Source: Planctomycetota bacterium | GTDB lineage: Bacteria > Planctomycetota > Planctomycetia > Planctomycetales > Planctomycetaceae | Direction: 5' to 3' | Assembly (NCBI GenBank): GCA_022600195.1 | Contig: JAHZKX010000033.1 | Span: 62,001 to 126,000, forward strand | Length of the DNA: 64,000 nucleotides | Shown: positions 28,701 through 37,235 of the stretch, one piece after another | How positions within the stretch are numbered: the first letter of the stretch is position 1 | Layout: each line of letters starts with the position of its first letter | Notes under the pieces: model-generated | Databases searched by the model: none | Seen by the model: only the letters and a program-made list of their open reading frames with translations | What the model was told of the DNA's origin: nothing | Translations under genes and position numbers: made by a program

Positions 28701-28964
28701 ATAGCGGGCATCGGCTGCCCAGGGAAGATCGGGCAGGTATTTTTTTGCATATTCACTGTTTCCGGAAGAGTAAGCGGGAGATGTGATTGTCTCTTTCGGA
28801 AACTCTCGCCGGATCACTTTTTCCTTGACCACTTGCTGCAAGGTCTGCGCATACACCAGATATGCGCCGGTCAGTGAAACCGTTGTGAACCAGGTCAACA
28901 ACAGCCGGTTGGCTATCAGGCGATCGAATAATCCATTCCTGTTATATTGAATGGCTCCGGTCAT
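25770..28964 (-). CDS. Very large LptA/OstA-like protein
   Basis: The 1064-residue protein has an N-terminal membrane anchor (about 20-42, LLLTWFTTVSLTGAYLVYA). Long stretches after it read like the beta-jellyroll repeats of LptA/LptC/OstA: GVVKITGPNGLIIYGRNFFYDESSMNIWSD, FNLETNQGTFTDNVYVH with TLECDQLQLQF, LRITGNQLHIQNKGDND with GQGAQIEGENIFFY, and TANFFGKVRTNMGDNRLRCQEMDVIL (each a segment). Lpt bridge proteins carry lipopolysaccharide across the periplasm. It lies 59 bases downstream of kdsD, and kdsD neighbours lptC-lptA in proteobacteria, which supports the call. At five to six times LptA length it might span the periplasm alone. No lptB is near. Confidence 0.65.
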   Translation of the reverse strand: MTGAIQYNRNGLFDRLIANRLLLTWFTTVSLTGAYLVYAQTLQQVVKEKVIRREFPKETITSPAYSSGNSEYAKKYLPDLPWAADARYQFKDENVYVYTDTWKQEEEKKAARLKPFAMLMFDPKKGDSEAPFALVSEEALVRLEKPFGIKHTDPGRMIAGSLEGVVKITGPNGLIIYGRNFFYDESSMNIWSDHEVRFAYEDHKGRARGIEMKLIPSATKPKELKPAAEGIREIVLRRDVHMVLALKKDQEPSENAQSRFATVTSTGSFTFNLETNQGTFTDNVYVHHPTNATQADTLECDQLQLQFVRKVEVDEETKTTPQETKQKSDHSSGKLAFQKLVATGKNVSLISEEKQFSGWMDRLSYNEETKTIVLSDKQQDVRIKQQSTRLQCPKITIHQNQEDQLETIICTGAGWIKHYDAKTRDLLMAAEWVKQMKKFIDPETGLQMVELEQQCVVRQPVEEFALAAQVIRLWLKGDLPSMKEIDSKKQGSEETSPNNSQKMQDKIDPYKMIAERDVAIYSPELRGKTKRLEVWFDQVTKPQSAPNAPVGNQPATQPQMPTIKQAVFAVDDPITTRQSQIESQEGRAKVPSHSKDSESINEPPEEELSEPVMLIADLMKLRVNKNAAGKAEVTEVWTEGNVTVTQLQGEEENGKPKKPLRITGNQLHIQNKGDNDQVLHVIGSPAKINGQGAQIEGENIFFYRLANRAEVKGKGLLLLPVRGGKKSAAGLLSGAEGITKDSSLNKTKETDQEDQDNVLEIYWEKEMDFDGLTANFFGKVRTNMGDNRLRCQEMDVILSDRVSFTEKQSSKKDEKPDVHFITCRDGVEVESNEYLENRLIGIRRASFWQMNVDQKTGNAEARGPGFLTLWRRENPSQPGSQSNVSQANTPQKTDTDSWTYIRIDFNGKMAGNVEQRSTTFDNGVKITYGGVKRPLDTIDPDILPPGASWMRSNSLKLIQHEIKNQKKKSISMLAKGNAELEGNTIIKNKKAPTTQSFIARADTISFDESKDFYMMRSFGNRNATIRRLSKTGNSPDINVAQQIDFSPSYDRITLHGVSVIQGQP

Positions 28965-29023
28965 GGAAATGAAAAGGTCGTTTCTAAAAAATGATGTGAT
29001 GTGCTGAAAGAATGGGGATCAGG

Positions 29024-30067
29024 TTAGCCTGCCGGGTGGTTAGCTTTGTTTGGTTCGGTTTGTGGCTGCCAACCGATGACGTCGGTAATATCAATCAAGC
29101 CTGCCAGGTTTTGTTGTCGATCGACGACAGGCAATTCACTTAACTTGCGTGATTTCAATAACTCAACGGCTTCATCGAGTGAAGCATCGGATTGAATGGT
29201 GATGGGCTGGGCAGTCATTACTTCGGATATGGGTCGATCCAGTTGTTCGTCACGTCGTTCTTCAAGCAGACGTACCAGGTCACTGTCTGTAAAAATACCA
29301 GTGACCCTGTTGGAATCATCCACGATAATGACGGCTCCACTACGGCGGTCCGGGGAACACAAGCGTACGAAGGTTTCGCGGATGGAACTGGATTCGTAAG
29401 TCACACGTACTTCTTCGCGTCCGCGCATGACTTCACTGATTTTGGTCAGACGTCGTCCCAGACTACCCCCCGGATGATAAGTGGCAAATTCCAAGGGCGT
29501 GAACCCGCGGGCTTTACTGATTACCAGTGAGAGTGCATCACCCATGGCCAGCATGGCTGTGGTCGATGTCGAAGGTGCCAACTGATGCAGTCCGGCTTCT
29601 TTTAGTTCTCCCAGGCACAAGACAACCTGAGAGGCGCGTCCGAGGGAACTGGTTTCGCGGGCTGTGATGCCAATGATGGGCAGGTCCATTTTCTGAATGA
29701 TTGGCAACAATCGTCGGATTTCTTCTGTTTCGCCACTGTTGGAAAGTGCGAGAACGGTATCGTCTGAGTGAAGACAGCCGAGGTCTCCATGAATGGCTTC
29801 TGCCGGATGTAGAAAATGAGAACGAGTGCCTGTTGAAGATAAAGTGGCACAGATTTTTTGTGCGATAATTCCTGCTTTCCCCATGCCCGTTAAAATGACG
29901 GCACCCTGTCGCGATCTGATTAGATCAACAGCGTCACTGAGTTCGGTACTCAAAGAACGACCCATTTCGCGGAGCGCATCCGCTTCGCGAAAAATAATTT
30001 CACGCGCATCGCGTAACTGGTCAAACTGAGAAAACTCGATGACCGACCTTAGAGGCAGGGAACTCAT
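29024..30067 (-). CDS. kdsD: Arabinose-5-phosphate isomerase (KdsD/KpsF family)
   Basis: It interconverts ribulose 5-phosphate and arabinose 5-phosphate, the first step of KDO synthesis for lipopolysaccharide. Start chosen at ATG 30067 with AAAGGA about 9 bases upstream (the frame is open to 30145). The 347 residues contain an N-terminal SIS domain (VILTGMGKAGIIAQKICATL, HPAEAIHGDLG, LSNSGETEEI, ALGD-type loop) and two C-terminal CBS domains (about 215-340, VTGIFTDSDLVRLLE and LAGLIDITDVIGW). Domain order and length match KdsD. It leads into the LptA-like gene. Confidence 0.92.
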   Translation of the reverse strand: MSSLPLRSVIEFSQFDQLRDAREIIFREADALREMGRSLSTELSDAVDLIRSRQGAVILTGMGKAGIIAQKICATLSSTGTRSHFLHPAEAIHGDLGCLHSDDTVLALSNSGETEEIRRLLPIIQKMDLPIIGITARETSSLGRASQVVLCLGELKEAGLHQLAPSTSTTAMLAMGDALSLVISKARGFTPLEFATYHPGGSLGRRLTKISEVMRGREEVRVTYESSSIRETFVRLCSPDRRSGAVIIVDDSNRVTGIFTDSDLVRLLEERRDEQLDRPISEVMTAQPITIQSDASLDEAVELLKSRKLSELPVVDRQQNLAGLIDITDVIGWQPQTEPNKANHPAG

Positions 30068-30306
30068 GACGCCATATCCTTTGTCGCATCCTTGCGGGCA
30101 TGTTTTGGGGTGCGGGAGTATAAAATGAAGTTGAAAGTGGGTCAATCCGAAAACGGGAGTAATAAAATGATGTAAGTGTCTTTTGGGGAATGACTTATTG
30201 GAATAGTTTTCGCGAACTCCATTTCAGAGATTGGTGTCATAATCCGCGTCATTACAATTTCATGCCCGGGATTGTCGAAGAATGAACCGATGGGCACTCG
30301 TATTTT

Positions 30307-30356
30307 AAAGGAGAACTTCTACAATGATTTTCTCCTGTGGTAACTTTATGATGTGA
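30307..30356 (+). other. Possible leader mini-ORF with hairpin over its ribosome site
   Basis: AAAGGAG at 30307-30313 is followed after 10 bases by ATG 30324 and a frame of ten codons (MIFSCGNFMM) ending in TGA at 30354-30356. AGGAGAA (30309-30315) pairs perfectly with TTCTCCT (30330-30336), so the ribosome site could be hidden in a hairpin. About 70 bases further lies a terminator. It may be chance. Confidence 0.25.
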
Positions 30357-30425
30357 AGTCGTCTCGACTATCCTCGGTTTGTCATGCTTCCAAAAGATGG
30401 CGGTATTTGACCACAAATCGAAAAA

Positions 30426-30458
30426 CAAAGGTTAAAATCAAAACCTTTGATTTTTCTT
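30426..30458. terminator. Two-way rho-independent terminator between divergent genes
   Basis: CAAAGGTT (30426-30433) and AACCTTTG (30442-30449) form a perfect 8-base-pair stem with an 8-base loop. The plus strand continues ATTTTTCTT and the minus strand TTTTTCG, so it can end transcription both ways. Since kdsD reads left and obg right, no annotated transcript should arrive here. Confidence 0.5.
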
Positions 30459-30623
30459 AAACACCCAGTCACGCAGAGGATACAAGAAACTTCTCTGTAG
30501 ACTAGCTGATTGACGATATGGAAACAGCGGTGCTCTGAATGAAGCTCCTGAAATCGGGAACCTGACAATTTGCATGATTACCGTGTAACCGAAGCATAGA
30601 AAAGTGACAGTAGACCAAGCCTT

Positions 30624-31625
30624 ATGTTTTTAGATCGAGTAGACCTTTATTGTAAAGCCGGTGATGGGGGAGATGGTTGTGCCAGTTTCCGTCGTGAGGC
30701 TCACGTTCCGCGCGGTGGTCCGAATGGAGGAGATGGAGGCAAAGGGGGCGATGTGGTTGTTCTCGCTGATGTCAATGTCAGCAGCCTCGCGCATCTGATT
30801 GGTCATAAGCATTGGAATGGAGAAAAGGGAAGTAACGGTCAAAGCAGCCAGAAAACGGGGAAAAATGGTGAAGATGCCATCATCATGGTTCCGCCGGGCA
30901 CCCTGGTGCTAGATTCGAAGCGAGGGCATCTGTTACGGGATATGAAACAGAGTGGCGATCGTGTGGTGGTGGCTAAAGGGGGTAACAGGGGCAGGGGAAA
31001 CCGTCACTTTGCGACTGCCACGCATCAGGCACCGCGTGAGTTTGAACATGGAGGAGAAGGAGAGACACGGGATATTTCACTGGAGCTCAAGCTGATTGCC
31101 GATGTGGGACTATTGGGTAAGCCGAATGCGGGAAAATCGACGCTTTTAAGTCGGCTTTCCAAGGCCCATCCGGAAATTGCCGCTTACCCGTTTACAACGA
31201 AATATCCCAATTTAGGTCTGGTACGTGTTGGTTTTGATCATCAATTCGTGGTGGCTGATATTCCCGGTTTGATTGAGGGTGCTCACGCGGGTGTGGGCTT
31301 AGGTCATGAATTTCTCAAACACGTTGAACGAACACGGGTTCTCGTACATCTGGTAGAGCCTTCACCCATGGATCAGACCGATCCGATCCAGAACTACCGT
31401 CAAATTCGGGAAGAGATGCGATTGTACGACCCCAGCTTGATGGAACGCCCGGAAATTATCGTGATCACCAAAAGTGAGCTACCGGATGCGGCTCCCGTTG
31501 CAGAATTGCTGGAAGAGGAACTGGGACACCCCATTATGCAGATTTCGTCCGCCACGGGTTCCAATCTGGATCAGCTGGTACGCATGATTATTGATGAGCT
31601 GCAAAAACTGGAAGTCGAGGCCTGA
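30624..31625 (+). CDS. obg: GTPase Obg/CgtA
   Basis: Obg is an essential ribosome-associated GTPase acting in 50S assembly and stress control. The 333 residues have the glycine-rich Obg fold (1-157; GGDGCASFRREAHVPRGGPN, GGKGGDV), then the G domain: GLLGKPNAGKST (G1), FTTKYPNLG (switch I), DIPGLIEGAH (G3), ITKSE in the NKxD place (G4, with T and E where N and D are usual) and SSATG (G5). The C-terminal OCT domain is absent, as in many short Obg proteins. The rplU-rpmA genes that often precede obg are not seen; upstream is non-coding. Confidence 0.95.
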   Translation: MFLDRVDLYCKAGDGGDGCASFRREAHVPRGGPNGGDGGKGGDVVVLADVNVSSLAHLIGHKHWNGEKGSNGQSSQKTGKNGEDAIIMVPPGTLVLDSKRGHLLRDMKQSGDRVVVAKGGNRGRGNRHFATATHQAPREFEHGGEGETRDISLELKLIADVGLLGKPNAGKSTLLSRLSKAHPEIAAYPFTTKYPNLGLVRVGFDHQFVVADIPGLIEGAHAGVGLGHEFLKHVERTRVLVHLVEPSPMDQTDPIQNYRQIREEMRLYDPSLMERPEIIVITKSELPDAAPVAELLEEELGHPIMQISSATGSNLDQLVRMIIDELQKLEVEA

Positions 31626-31645
31626 AGCTGGCAAGGGAGTATCTG

Positions 31646-31894
31646 TTGAATTCGGACGATTCAAAAAAAGAGCCCCTCCCTTCCGAAGGGGAAGCTGGAG
31701 AGCCACAAGCGACTCCCCGCGAGGTCCGCGTTCGTTTTGGGATGTATGGCGCGGGTCTGATGATGGTGCTCTGTTTTATGTTTCAGGCAGTCGTCAGTTC
31801 GACACAGACGCAAACCGAACGGATTACCGAGTTGGGAGTTCTGATGCTGGTCGGCTATCTCCTGGGTTGGGTCTTTGCCCGCATTCGCTTTTGA
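31646..31894 (+). CDS. Small membrane protein downstream of obg
   Basis: The 82-residue product starts at TTG 31646 with GGGAG six bases upstream, 20 bases after the obg stop, so it is probably in the same operon. A polar N-terminus (about 1-30, Pro/Glu-rich) is followed by two hydrophobic helices (about 32-50 and 62-80, MLVGYLLGWVFARIRF). No family recognised. The good ribosome site and operon position support it as a real gene. Confidence 0.6.
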   Translation: MNSDDSKKEPLPSEGEAGEPQATPREVRVRFGMYGAGLMMVLCFMFQAVVSSTQTQTERITELGVLMLVGYLLGWVFARIRF

Positions 31895-32338
31895 CACATG
31901 TTGCGCAGTTAGTGGCCTCATTGTAAAATTTGCATTTCGACAAAAAATCAATGTGTGTTTGCAATATCTACAATGCGTTCTCACGTTGGTTTTCAACCAG
32001 TTGCCCTCACGTTCTTTTTTTGTATGTGTGATGTAAGTCTATGCGAATCTATCTCTTAAGGTACGTTGTGCAGGATATTTGTCAGGCGAAGGTCTCTTTT
32101 TTCGAGTGATTGGTCTCTTGTTTGCATTAAGAAACATTACCCTTCACTTGATTCCCTCGTCTGAATGGAATTCACCGACGACGGTTTCAGGTAACCAGAA
32201 CCATATCGGTTCATCCAACGATCAATACTCAGAATCCCAATTCGAGTGATCGACCCAAAACTATCCCGTAACCACCAATTGAGAGTTTGTCAGACGAAGA
32301 CCCGCATCTTCGTCTGCATCAATAAGGAACAAGAGGGC
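31895..32338. other. Non-coding stretch upstream of a secreted peptidase gene
   Basis: About 440 bases between the small membrane protein and the next start. A run TTCTTTTTTTG at 32011-32021 follows imperfect dyads (TGGTT/AACCA near 31985-31997) and might end the obg transcript, but the stem is too weak to call. The remainder shows nothing I recognise. Confidence 0.4.
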
Positions 32339-33532
32339 ATGGAAGCTCAACTCTGTCGCTGTTTCGCGTTATGTCTGGCTGCATTTTTATCTCTGGGGGC
32401 CTCTTATAAAACTCCCAATTTTATTACCCACGCACCCTCAGCAGAGGTTGCCAAACAGGTGGGTGATGCTGCAGAAATCTATCGGAAAGAACTGGCAATT
32501 ACCTGGCTGGGTCATGAATTGCCTAAGTGGGCTGCACCTTGTCCGATCAAAGTTAAAGTTGGCAATTACGGTGCAGGTGGAGCAACGACCTTCTCGTTTG
32601 ACCGTGGCCACGTCTTTGGCTGGGACATGCAGATTCAGGGGACACTGGAACGAATTCTGGATTCGGTATTACCCCACGAAGTCAATCACACGATTTTTGC
32701 CTGTCACTTTCGGCGTCCTCTTCCCCGCTGGGCTGATGAAGGTGCTGCAACTATCGTCGAGCACGAGTCAGAAAAGAAACGTCAACGATTATTGAATCGG
32801 CAAGTGATGGGAACGAACAAGCGAATTCCCCTCAGACATCTGTTGTCGATGACAGAATATCCATCGGAAATGCAACAGGTTCTCACACTGTATGCTGAAG
32901 GTTATTCACTGGCAGACTTTCTATTACAGAGAGGTGGCAAAAAACGCTATCTGATGTTTCTGGAAGATGCGCATAAAAATGGCTGGGATGAAGCCATCGC
33001 AAAGTTGTACAAATACAAAAATGTGGAAGCACTGGAACAAGGTTGGGGTAAATGGATTATTGCCGGCAGCCCCTCCCTGCAGGTTCCCGCTGGTCAACAA
33101 CTGGCATCTAACGAATCGAATCAGCAACTTGCGAGCGAGAACAAGAACTTAGTGATCCGCTCTCAGAGTCCTGACTCGAACGGAAATGATTCAGGGTTTT
33201 CATTAGGCGAGCCAATGGAACTGCCTGGACAGAATGAAACAAACGGTTCCAGCAGAAAGTCTCGCCCCCTTCCGATTGAATCCCGGATACCCTTTGGCGG
33301 GCGTCGTCCAACGCATGACAAGAATAGTTCGATAGCCGCGTTTGCTCCTGAACCAAGACAGATCCCGCGATCTAACCAGCTTCAGGAAAAACAGCAATAT
33401 GCCAGGGCTCAAGCCCAACCCAGGCGTGTTTCACAAAACCGAGGGCAGCAACGACCTTCCAATGGTTATCAGCGAAGGCCAGGTTCTGTCGGTGGAGTTG
33501 ATCTGGGTGCACCAGCTGAAATCGATTTCTAA
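32339..33532 (+). CDS. Exported HExxH peptidase-like protein with a long low-complexity tail
   Basis: Start chosen at ATG 32339 (AAGGA about 10 bases upstream), which gives a signal-like segment CFALCLAAFLSLGAS; the frame opens at 32246. The 397-residue product contains VLPHEVNHTIFACHF (HExxH) and, about 20 residues later, RWADEGAATIVEHES, giving a gluzincin-like third ligand, as in peptidase MA-like proteins. Residues after about 250 are low-complexity, rich in Gln, Asn, Arg, Pro and Ser. Substrate unknown. It converges on the phosphonate operon and is not part of it. Confidence 0.7.
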   Translation: MEAQLCRCFALCLAAFLSLGASYKTPNFITHAPSAEVAKQVGDAAEIYRKELAITWLGHELPKWAAPCPIKVKVGNYGAGGATTFSFDRGHVFGWDMQIQGTLERILDSVLPHEVNHTIFACHFRRPLPRWADEGAATIVEHESEKKRQRLLNRQVMGTNKRIPLRHLLSMTEYPSEMQQVLTLYAEGYSLADFLLQRGGKKRYLMFLEDAHKNGWDEAIAKLYKYKNVEALEQGWGKWIIAGSPSLQVPAGQQLASNESNQQLASENKNLVIRSQSPDSNGNDSGFSLGEPMELPGQNETNGSSRKSRPLPIESRIPFGGRRPTHDKNSSIAAFAPEPRQIPRSNQLQEKQQYARAQAQPRRVSQNRGQQRPSNGYQRRPGSVGGVDLGAPAEIDF

Positions 33533-33620
33533 CCTGTGTCCAGGTTTAGCGTAGCGTCTCCAAGGCCATTTGAGACGAGTGTCATCGGACGATAGGCACT
33601 ATGGTTAATTGGGATGTACT

Positions 33621-34712
33621 CTAGCGCGGCAGTACGGCTACGCGATAGGAACGCGGGTTCGCAGATTCGGTAAAAGCGGCAGAGATGTCATCCAAGGCAA
33701 ACGTTTGTTCGCAGAGTTGCTGAAAGGGATAGGCATTTTGATATCTGTCGAGAAAGTTCAGTGCGTTGGCTAAATCGAGATCGATATAGTTATGAATACC
33801 TTCCAGCCGAATTAACTTGCGGACAATTGTCTCTGCAGAGAATTGAATCGCTCGAGCCGGGTATACCGAACCGACCAGAATCATTGTTCCACCAATGCCC
33901 ATCGACTCCAGGCCACCTTCGATGACTTCCGGAACGCCTGTCATATCAAACACGAAATCAACGCCGCGATTCTCTGTCAGTTGTTGAATTTCTGCATGGA
34001 GAGAGTGTTCTTTTTTAACCAGCAGTGCATGGTCTGCACCAAATTTCTGGCTGCGTTTGATGCGCGTGTCATCGATGTCTGTCACAATAATGGATGAAGC
34101 TCCCTGGGAATGTGCCACGGCACAAGCCGTCACTCCCAGCATTCCCGCACCCAGAATTAAAACGGATCGATTTTGTACATTTCCGGCAATGCGAAACGCG
34201 GCCATCACGGTTGCCGTCGCGCAATTTGCAGGACTGGCGATGAGATCGGGCAAAGATTCCGGCACTTTGAATATGGTCGTGCCTTTGACTAAATGACAAT
34301 GGCTGGCCAGTCCGCCGCTCAAATAATTCTGTTCTGTCAAACGTTGATGACCATACTTGAAGAGACGCGTACATTTTTGCGTCAATCCACGTCGGCAGTA
34401 TTCACAATCTTTACAGGAAACGGCGACAGACCAGGTAATGCGATCACCGATTTTGACAGGTTGACCCTGATCATCCAACACAGGTGCGTCCGCATCTAAA
34501 TCGACCACACGTCCCACCATTTCATGACCGAGAATGGTGGGGCAGGGAGTAGAGCGTGTGCCTTCAAATGTATGCAGATCACTTCCGCAAATCGTACAGC
34601 AGAGTATTTCCACCAGAACTTCACCCGGCTGTAACGCGGGCCGTTCTACGATTGCAGATTTTAACGCGGGTTCACTGCCTGTCAGAATGATGGAATGACA
34701 TTGATCGTTCAT
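33621..34712 (-). CDS. Zinc alcohol dehydrogenase of phosphonate-operon type (HpnZ-like)
   Basis: The 363-residue medium-chain dehydrogenase shows the catalytic zinc site [29 protein letters not shown], four cysteines for the structural zinc ([15 protein letters not shown]) and an NAD-binding GAGMLG turn. It is the last gene of the six-gene operon and overlaps phnW by 4 bases (ATGA). A family of such dehydrogenases is known to recur in phosphonate-degradation operons; a proposed job is redox conversion of a phosphonate-derived alcohol or aldehyde. The true substrate is not known to me. Confidence 0.85.
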   Translation of the reverse strand: MNDQCHSIILTGSEPALKSAIVERPALQPGEVLVEILCCTICGSDLHTFEGTRSTPCPTILGHEMVGRVVDLDADAPVLDDQGQPVKIGDRITWSVAVSCKDCEYCRRGLTQKCTRLFKYGHQRLTEQNYLSGGLASHCHLVKGTTIFKVPESLPDLIASPANCATATVMAAFRIAGNVQNRSVLILGAGMLGVTACAVAHSQGASSIIVTDIDDTRIKRSQKFGADHALLVKKEHSLHAEIQQLTENRGVDFVFDMTGVPEVIEGGLESMGIGGTMILVGSVYPARAIQFSAETIVRKLIRLEGIHNYIDLDLANALNFLDRYQNAYPFQQLCEQTFALDDISAAFTESANPRSYRVAVLPR

Positions 34713-35845
34713 GAGTTCGATTTGATAACCTCACCAGGAGAACTTCCCATTGTGTCGAGTACCTGACTAATCTGTACTACCAGATTCTGCATGTCGGCGG
34801 GAAACACATTTCCAATATTTCCAATGCGAAACGTATCTGCCTGGCTGATTTTACCGGGATAGATTACATAACGTCGTTTTTTTAATTCGTCATAAAACTG
34901 TTGGAAGGAAAACAAAGGGGAGTCCGGATAATAAAAAGAGGTAATAATGGGTGACTGCAGTGCGCGTGGCAAGAGCGTGTGCAGTCCCAGATTTTGCATG
35001 GCGGAGACGAGCGTGGATTGATTATCCAGATAGCGAGCGTGTCTTTGAGTGACCCCACCTTCTGCCTGCAGTTCTTTCAAGGCCTGCAGGAATGCGCAGA
35101 CCACATGCGTGGGAGAGGTGTAACGCCATTTTCCCCCCTTGTGTTCCATTTCATTCCACTGATCAAACAGGTCCAGGCTCAGCGAACGTGCAAAACCTTT
35201 GGTCTGTTCCAATTTTTTTTGATTGGCAATGACAAATCCAAAACCGGGAACGCCTTGAATACATTTATTGGCAGATGAAATCAGATAGTCGACGTGAAAT
35301 GTTTCCATCGATAAGGGAATCCCGCCGAAAGACGACATGGCGTCCAGAATATAATCTTTGCCAGCTTCGGCGACGATTTTTCCGATTTCCTCGGCTGGAT
35401 TCAACATACCGGTGGTGGTTTCACAATGTACCATCGCGACATGGGTGATAGCTGCATCGTTTTTTAGAGTTGTACGAATTTGATCAAGATCGGGAGGTTC
35501 GGTTTCAGAATACGACAGTTCTTGCAGCGGGATTTTCAAACAACGGGTGATTTGACTGATTCGATTTCCATACGCGCCATTGGAAATGACCAGCAATTTC
35601 CCATCAGGGGGAATGACCGAGCCGATAGTGGCTTCGACGGCAAAGGTACCACTGCCCTGCATCAAGACAGCCGTGTATCCGGGCGAACTGGAAGCCAGTT
35701 GAACCAGCTGGCTGCGGATTTCCACGACGCGCTGATTGTAGTCAATATCCCAGGTCGAATAATCGACGCGCATGGCATCACGCACACTGCCTGTTGTCGT
35801 CAAGGGGCCGGGAGTCAGTAATAAATAGGGAATATCAGCGTCCAT
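34709..35845 (-). CDS. phnW: 2-Aminoethylphosphonate--pyruvate transaminase
   Basis: PhnW transfers the amino group of 2-aminoethylphosphonate to pyruvate, giving phosphonoacetaldehyde and alanine, with PLP. Start chosen at ATG 35845, with AGGTGA 8 bases upstream; this overlaps phnX by 11 bases (a TTG at 35866 is possible but poorer). The 378 residues show [17 protein letters not shown] at the start, [21 protein letters not shown] and [16 protein letters not shown], where the lysine is the PLP anchor. Length and motifs are typical. It works directly before PhnX. Confidence 0.95.
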   Translation of the reverse strand: MDADIPYLLLTPGPLTTTGSVRDAMRVDYSTWDIDYNQRVVEIRSQLVQLASSSPGYTAVLMQGSGTFAVEATIGSVIPPDGKLLVISNGAYGNRISQITRCLKIPLQELSYSETEPPDLDQIRTTLKNDAAITHVAMVHCETTTGMLNPAEEIGKIVAEAGKDYILDAMSSFGGIPLSMETFHVDYLISSANKCIQGVPGFGFVIANQKKLEQTKGFARSLSLDLFDQWNEMEHKGGKWRYTSPTHVVCAFLQALKELQAEGGVTQRHARYLDNQSTLVSAMQNLGLHTLLPRALQSPIITSFYYPDSPLFSFQQFYDELKKRRYVIYPGKISQADTFRIGNIGNVFPADMQNLVVQISQVLDTMGSSPGEVIKSNS

Positions 35846-36653
35846 TTTCGTGCTCACCTGATTCAATTTGATTAATGATTTCAGGAAGTTCCTTCAATGT
35901 GGGAATGACAAAGTGTGCGCCTGCGTTTTTGAGTTTCGTTTCCGCGGTCTGTAACAGTTTGTGTTGTTGATCGCTGTTCAACGCATCAAATTCCGCGACT
36001 GTTAAGCCGACTTCACTGCCTGTTTGTGTCAATCCGACGGTCCAGGTTCCGGCGTTGAGTCCTGCTTCAATATCGGGAACAGTATCGCCGACTTTCACAA
36101 CAGAGCCGGGTGGAAAAATATTAAGGGCCTCCATATTTCGATAAATCATCCAGGGTGCAGGACGCCCAGCGGGTACTTCATCTGCACACATCGTGAAGTC
36201 AGGGGCATAACCTTGTGCCTCTGCGACTTTGAGGATCGGTTCGAGGACGATACGCGGATAACCTGTTGTCGCGCCAATTTTGATGCCCCGTGCTTTCAAT
36301 TGCGAAACCGTTTCACTCACTCCGGAAATGAGATCGGTATAGTTTTGTGCTTCATCTACTTGCAGAGGCGTAAAGGTTTCATAAATATGTTCGACATCAC
36401 TTTCTGACCAGGAGTTCTGGTGAATCGCCTTCCATTGTGCTGCAATTTCGTCGATTTGAAAAAGGCAACGGATGTGATCTCTTTTATGCAGACCCATTGG
36501 ACCACGTGCCTGCGAAGGTGTCAGTTCAACTCCACAGGCTTGAAATGCTTTTATGAAGGCAGAAATCGGGGCAAAGCAACCGTGGTCGATTGTGGTTCCT
36601 GCCCAGTCGAAAATAACGAGTTCAATCTTGGTCGGCTTCATGGCATCTTTCAT
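35835..36653 (-). CDS. phnX: Phosphonoacetaldehyde hydrolase (phosphonatase)
   Basis: PhnX splits phosphonoacetaldehyde to acetaldehyde and phosphate. The 272-residue HAD-family protein shows the nucleophile Asp16 in [13 protein letters not shown], the Schiff-base lysine (Lys57) in [11 protein letters not shown], the loop [18 protein letters not shown], and [17 protein letters not shown] for magnesium. An ATG at 36641 is a possible shorter start; neither has a strong ribosome site. It begins 9 bases after the HD-domain gene and overlaps phnW, so it is in the middle of the operon. Confidence 0.95.
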   Translation of the reverse strand: MKDAMKPTKIELVIFDWAGTTIDHGCFAPISAFIKAFQACGVELTPSQARGPMGLHKRDHIRCLFQIDEIAAQWKAIHQNSWSESDVEHIYETFTPLQVDEAQNYTDLISGVSETVSQLKARGIKIGATTGYPRIVLEPILKVAEAQGYAPDFTMCADEVPAGRPAPWMIYRNMEALNIFPPGSVVKVGDTVPDIEAGLNAGTWTVGLTQTGSEVGLTVAEFDALNSDQQHKLLQTAETKLKNAGAHFVIPTLKELPEIINQIESGEHENGR

Positions 36654-36662
36654 TCTGTAGGT

Positions 36663-37235
36663 TTAGAGAGCCTGTTGCTCCAGGACTCCCAGGACATAAG
36701 TTAAGAAATATTCGAGTTCCGGTGTTTGACAGTCGGGAATTTTGGCAGCTTCATCCCAACTTCGTAGACGCAAGGCTGATTCAGACCAGCGGTTATTTTC
36801 AAACGAATCCAGTTCCCTCTGGTCAAAGGGACCTCCCTGCAGTTGGAGGCTCAACACCGAAGCGGGTGATAATTGAGAATGGTACTGTTGATCGATGGCA
36901 CAGCGATAGCGTTTTGCAGCTACATGCAGACGAATTGGTTCGGTGACTTCCGGAGGAAAATATCGAACCAGCCACTGCGCACCGATGGTTTCATGCAGAT
37001 CATCAATACCCTGTGTTGCGCAATTTTCATCGTGTTTATGAAGCAGATGGCCGATGTCGTGCAGCAGTGCGGCGACGATCAAATCCGGAGATCCACCTGC
37101 CTGCTCAGCGGAATAAGCGGCCTGCAGCGCGTGTTCTGTTTGAGTCACCGGTTCGCCGGCGTACATTTCGTTTCCTTTTTCGGTGAAGAGATGTCGAATT
37201 TCTTCCACGATCTTTGCAGGATCATGTTCAGGCAT
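36663..37235 (-). CDS. HD-domain protein of PhnZ type, probable mixed-valence di-iron oxygenase
   Basis: The 190-residue protein equals PhnZ in length. It keeps, at almost the same positions, the residues I recall from PhnZ: His35, His59-Asp60 (LLHDIGH), His81, His104 and Asp161 as iron ligands, Lys108 in HVAAKRY for the phosphonate, and the Tyr-x-Gly-Glu loop (YAGE, 25-28) that marks substrate-controlled oxygenases. LQGGP and RSWDEAAK are also shared. PhnZ oxidises 2-amino-1-hydroxyethylphosphonate to glycine and phosphate. GGAGG precedes the start, which overlaps the MFS gene by 8 bases. The partner hydroxylase PhnY is absent here. A plain HD phosphohydrolase is the less likely alternative. 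Confidence 0.85.
   Translation of the reverse strand: MPEHDPAKIVEEIRHLFTEKGNEMYAGEPVTQTEHALQAAYSAEQAGGSPDLIVAALLHDIGHLLHKHDENCATQGIDDLHETIGAQWLVRYFPPEVTEPIRLHVAAKRYRCAIDQQYHSQLSPASVLSLQLQGGPFDQRELDSFENNRWSESALRLRSWDEAAKIPDCQTPELEYFLTYVLGVLEQQAL

Larger units (their letters stand above)
30068..30623. other. Long intergenic region between divergent kdsD and obg
   Basis: 556 bases without a recognised gene. It holds both promoters and two separate oddities: a 10-codon mini-frame with a strong ribosome site at 30307-30356, and a two-way terminator at 30426-30458. Together they suggest an unannotated small transcript (see those entries). No known RNA family recognised. Confidence 0.5.

Noticed and set aside
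28242..28877. A Phe-rich 211-codon frame opposite the LptA-like gene
   Set aside because: The composition (many Phe and Cys) is typical of an antisense shadow, and there is no ribosome site.
36663..37235. Ordinary HD phosphohydrolase (nucleotide or ppGpp hydrolase)
   Set aside because: The Tyr-x-Gly-Glu loop, the phosphonate lysine and the operon context fit PhnZ oxygenases much better.
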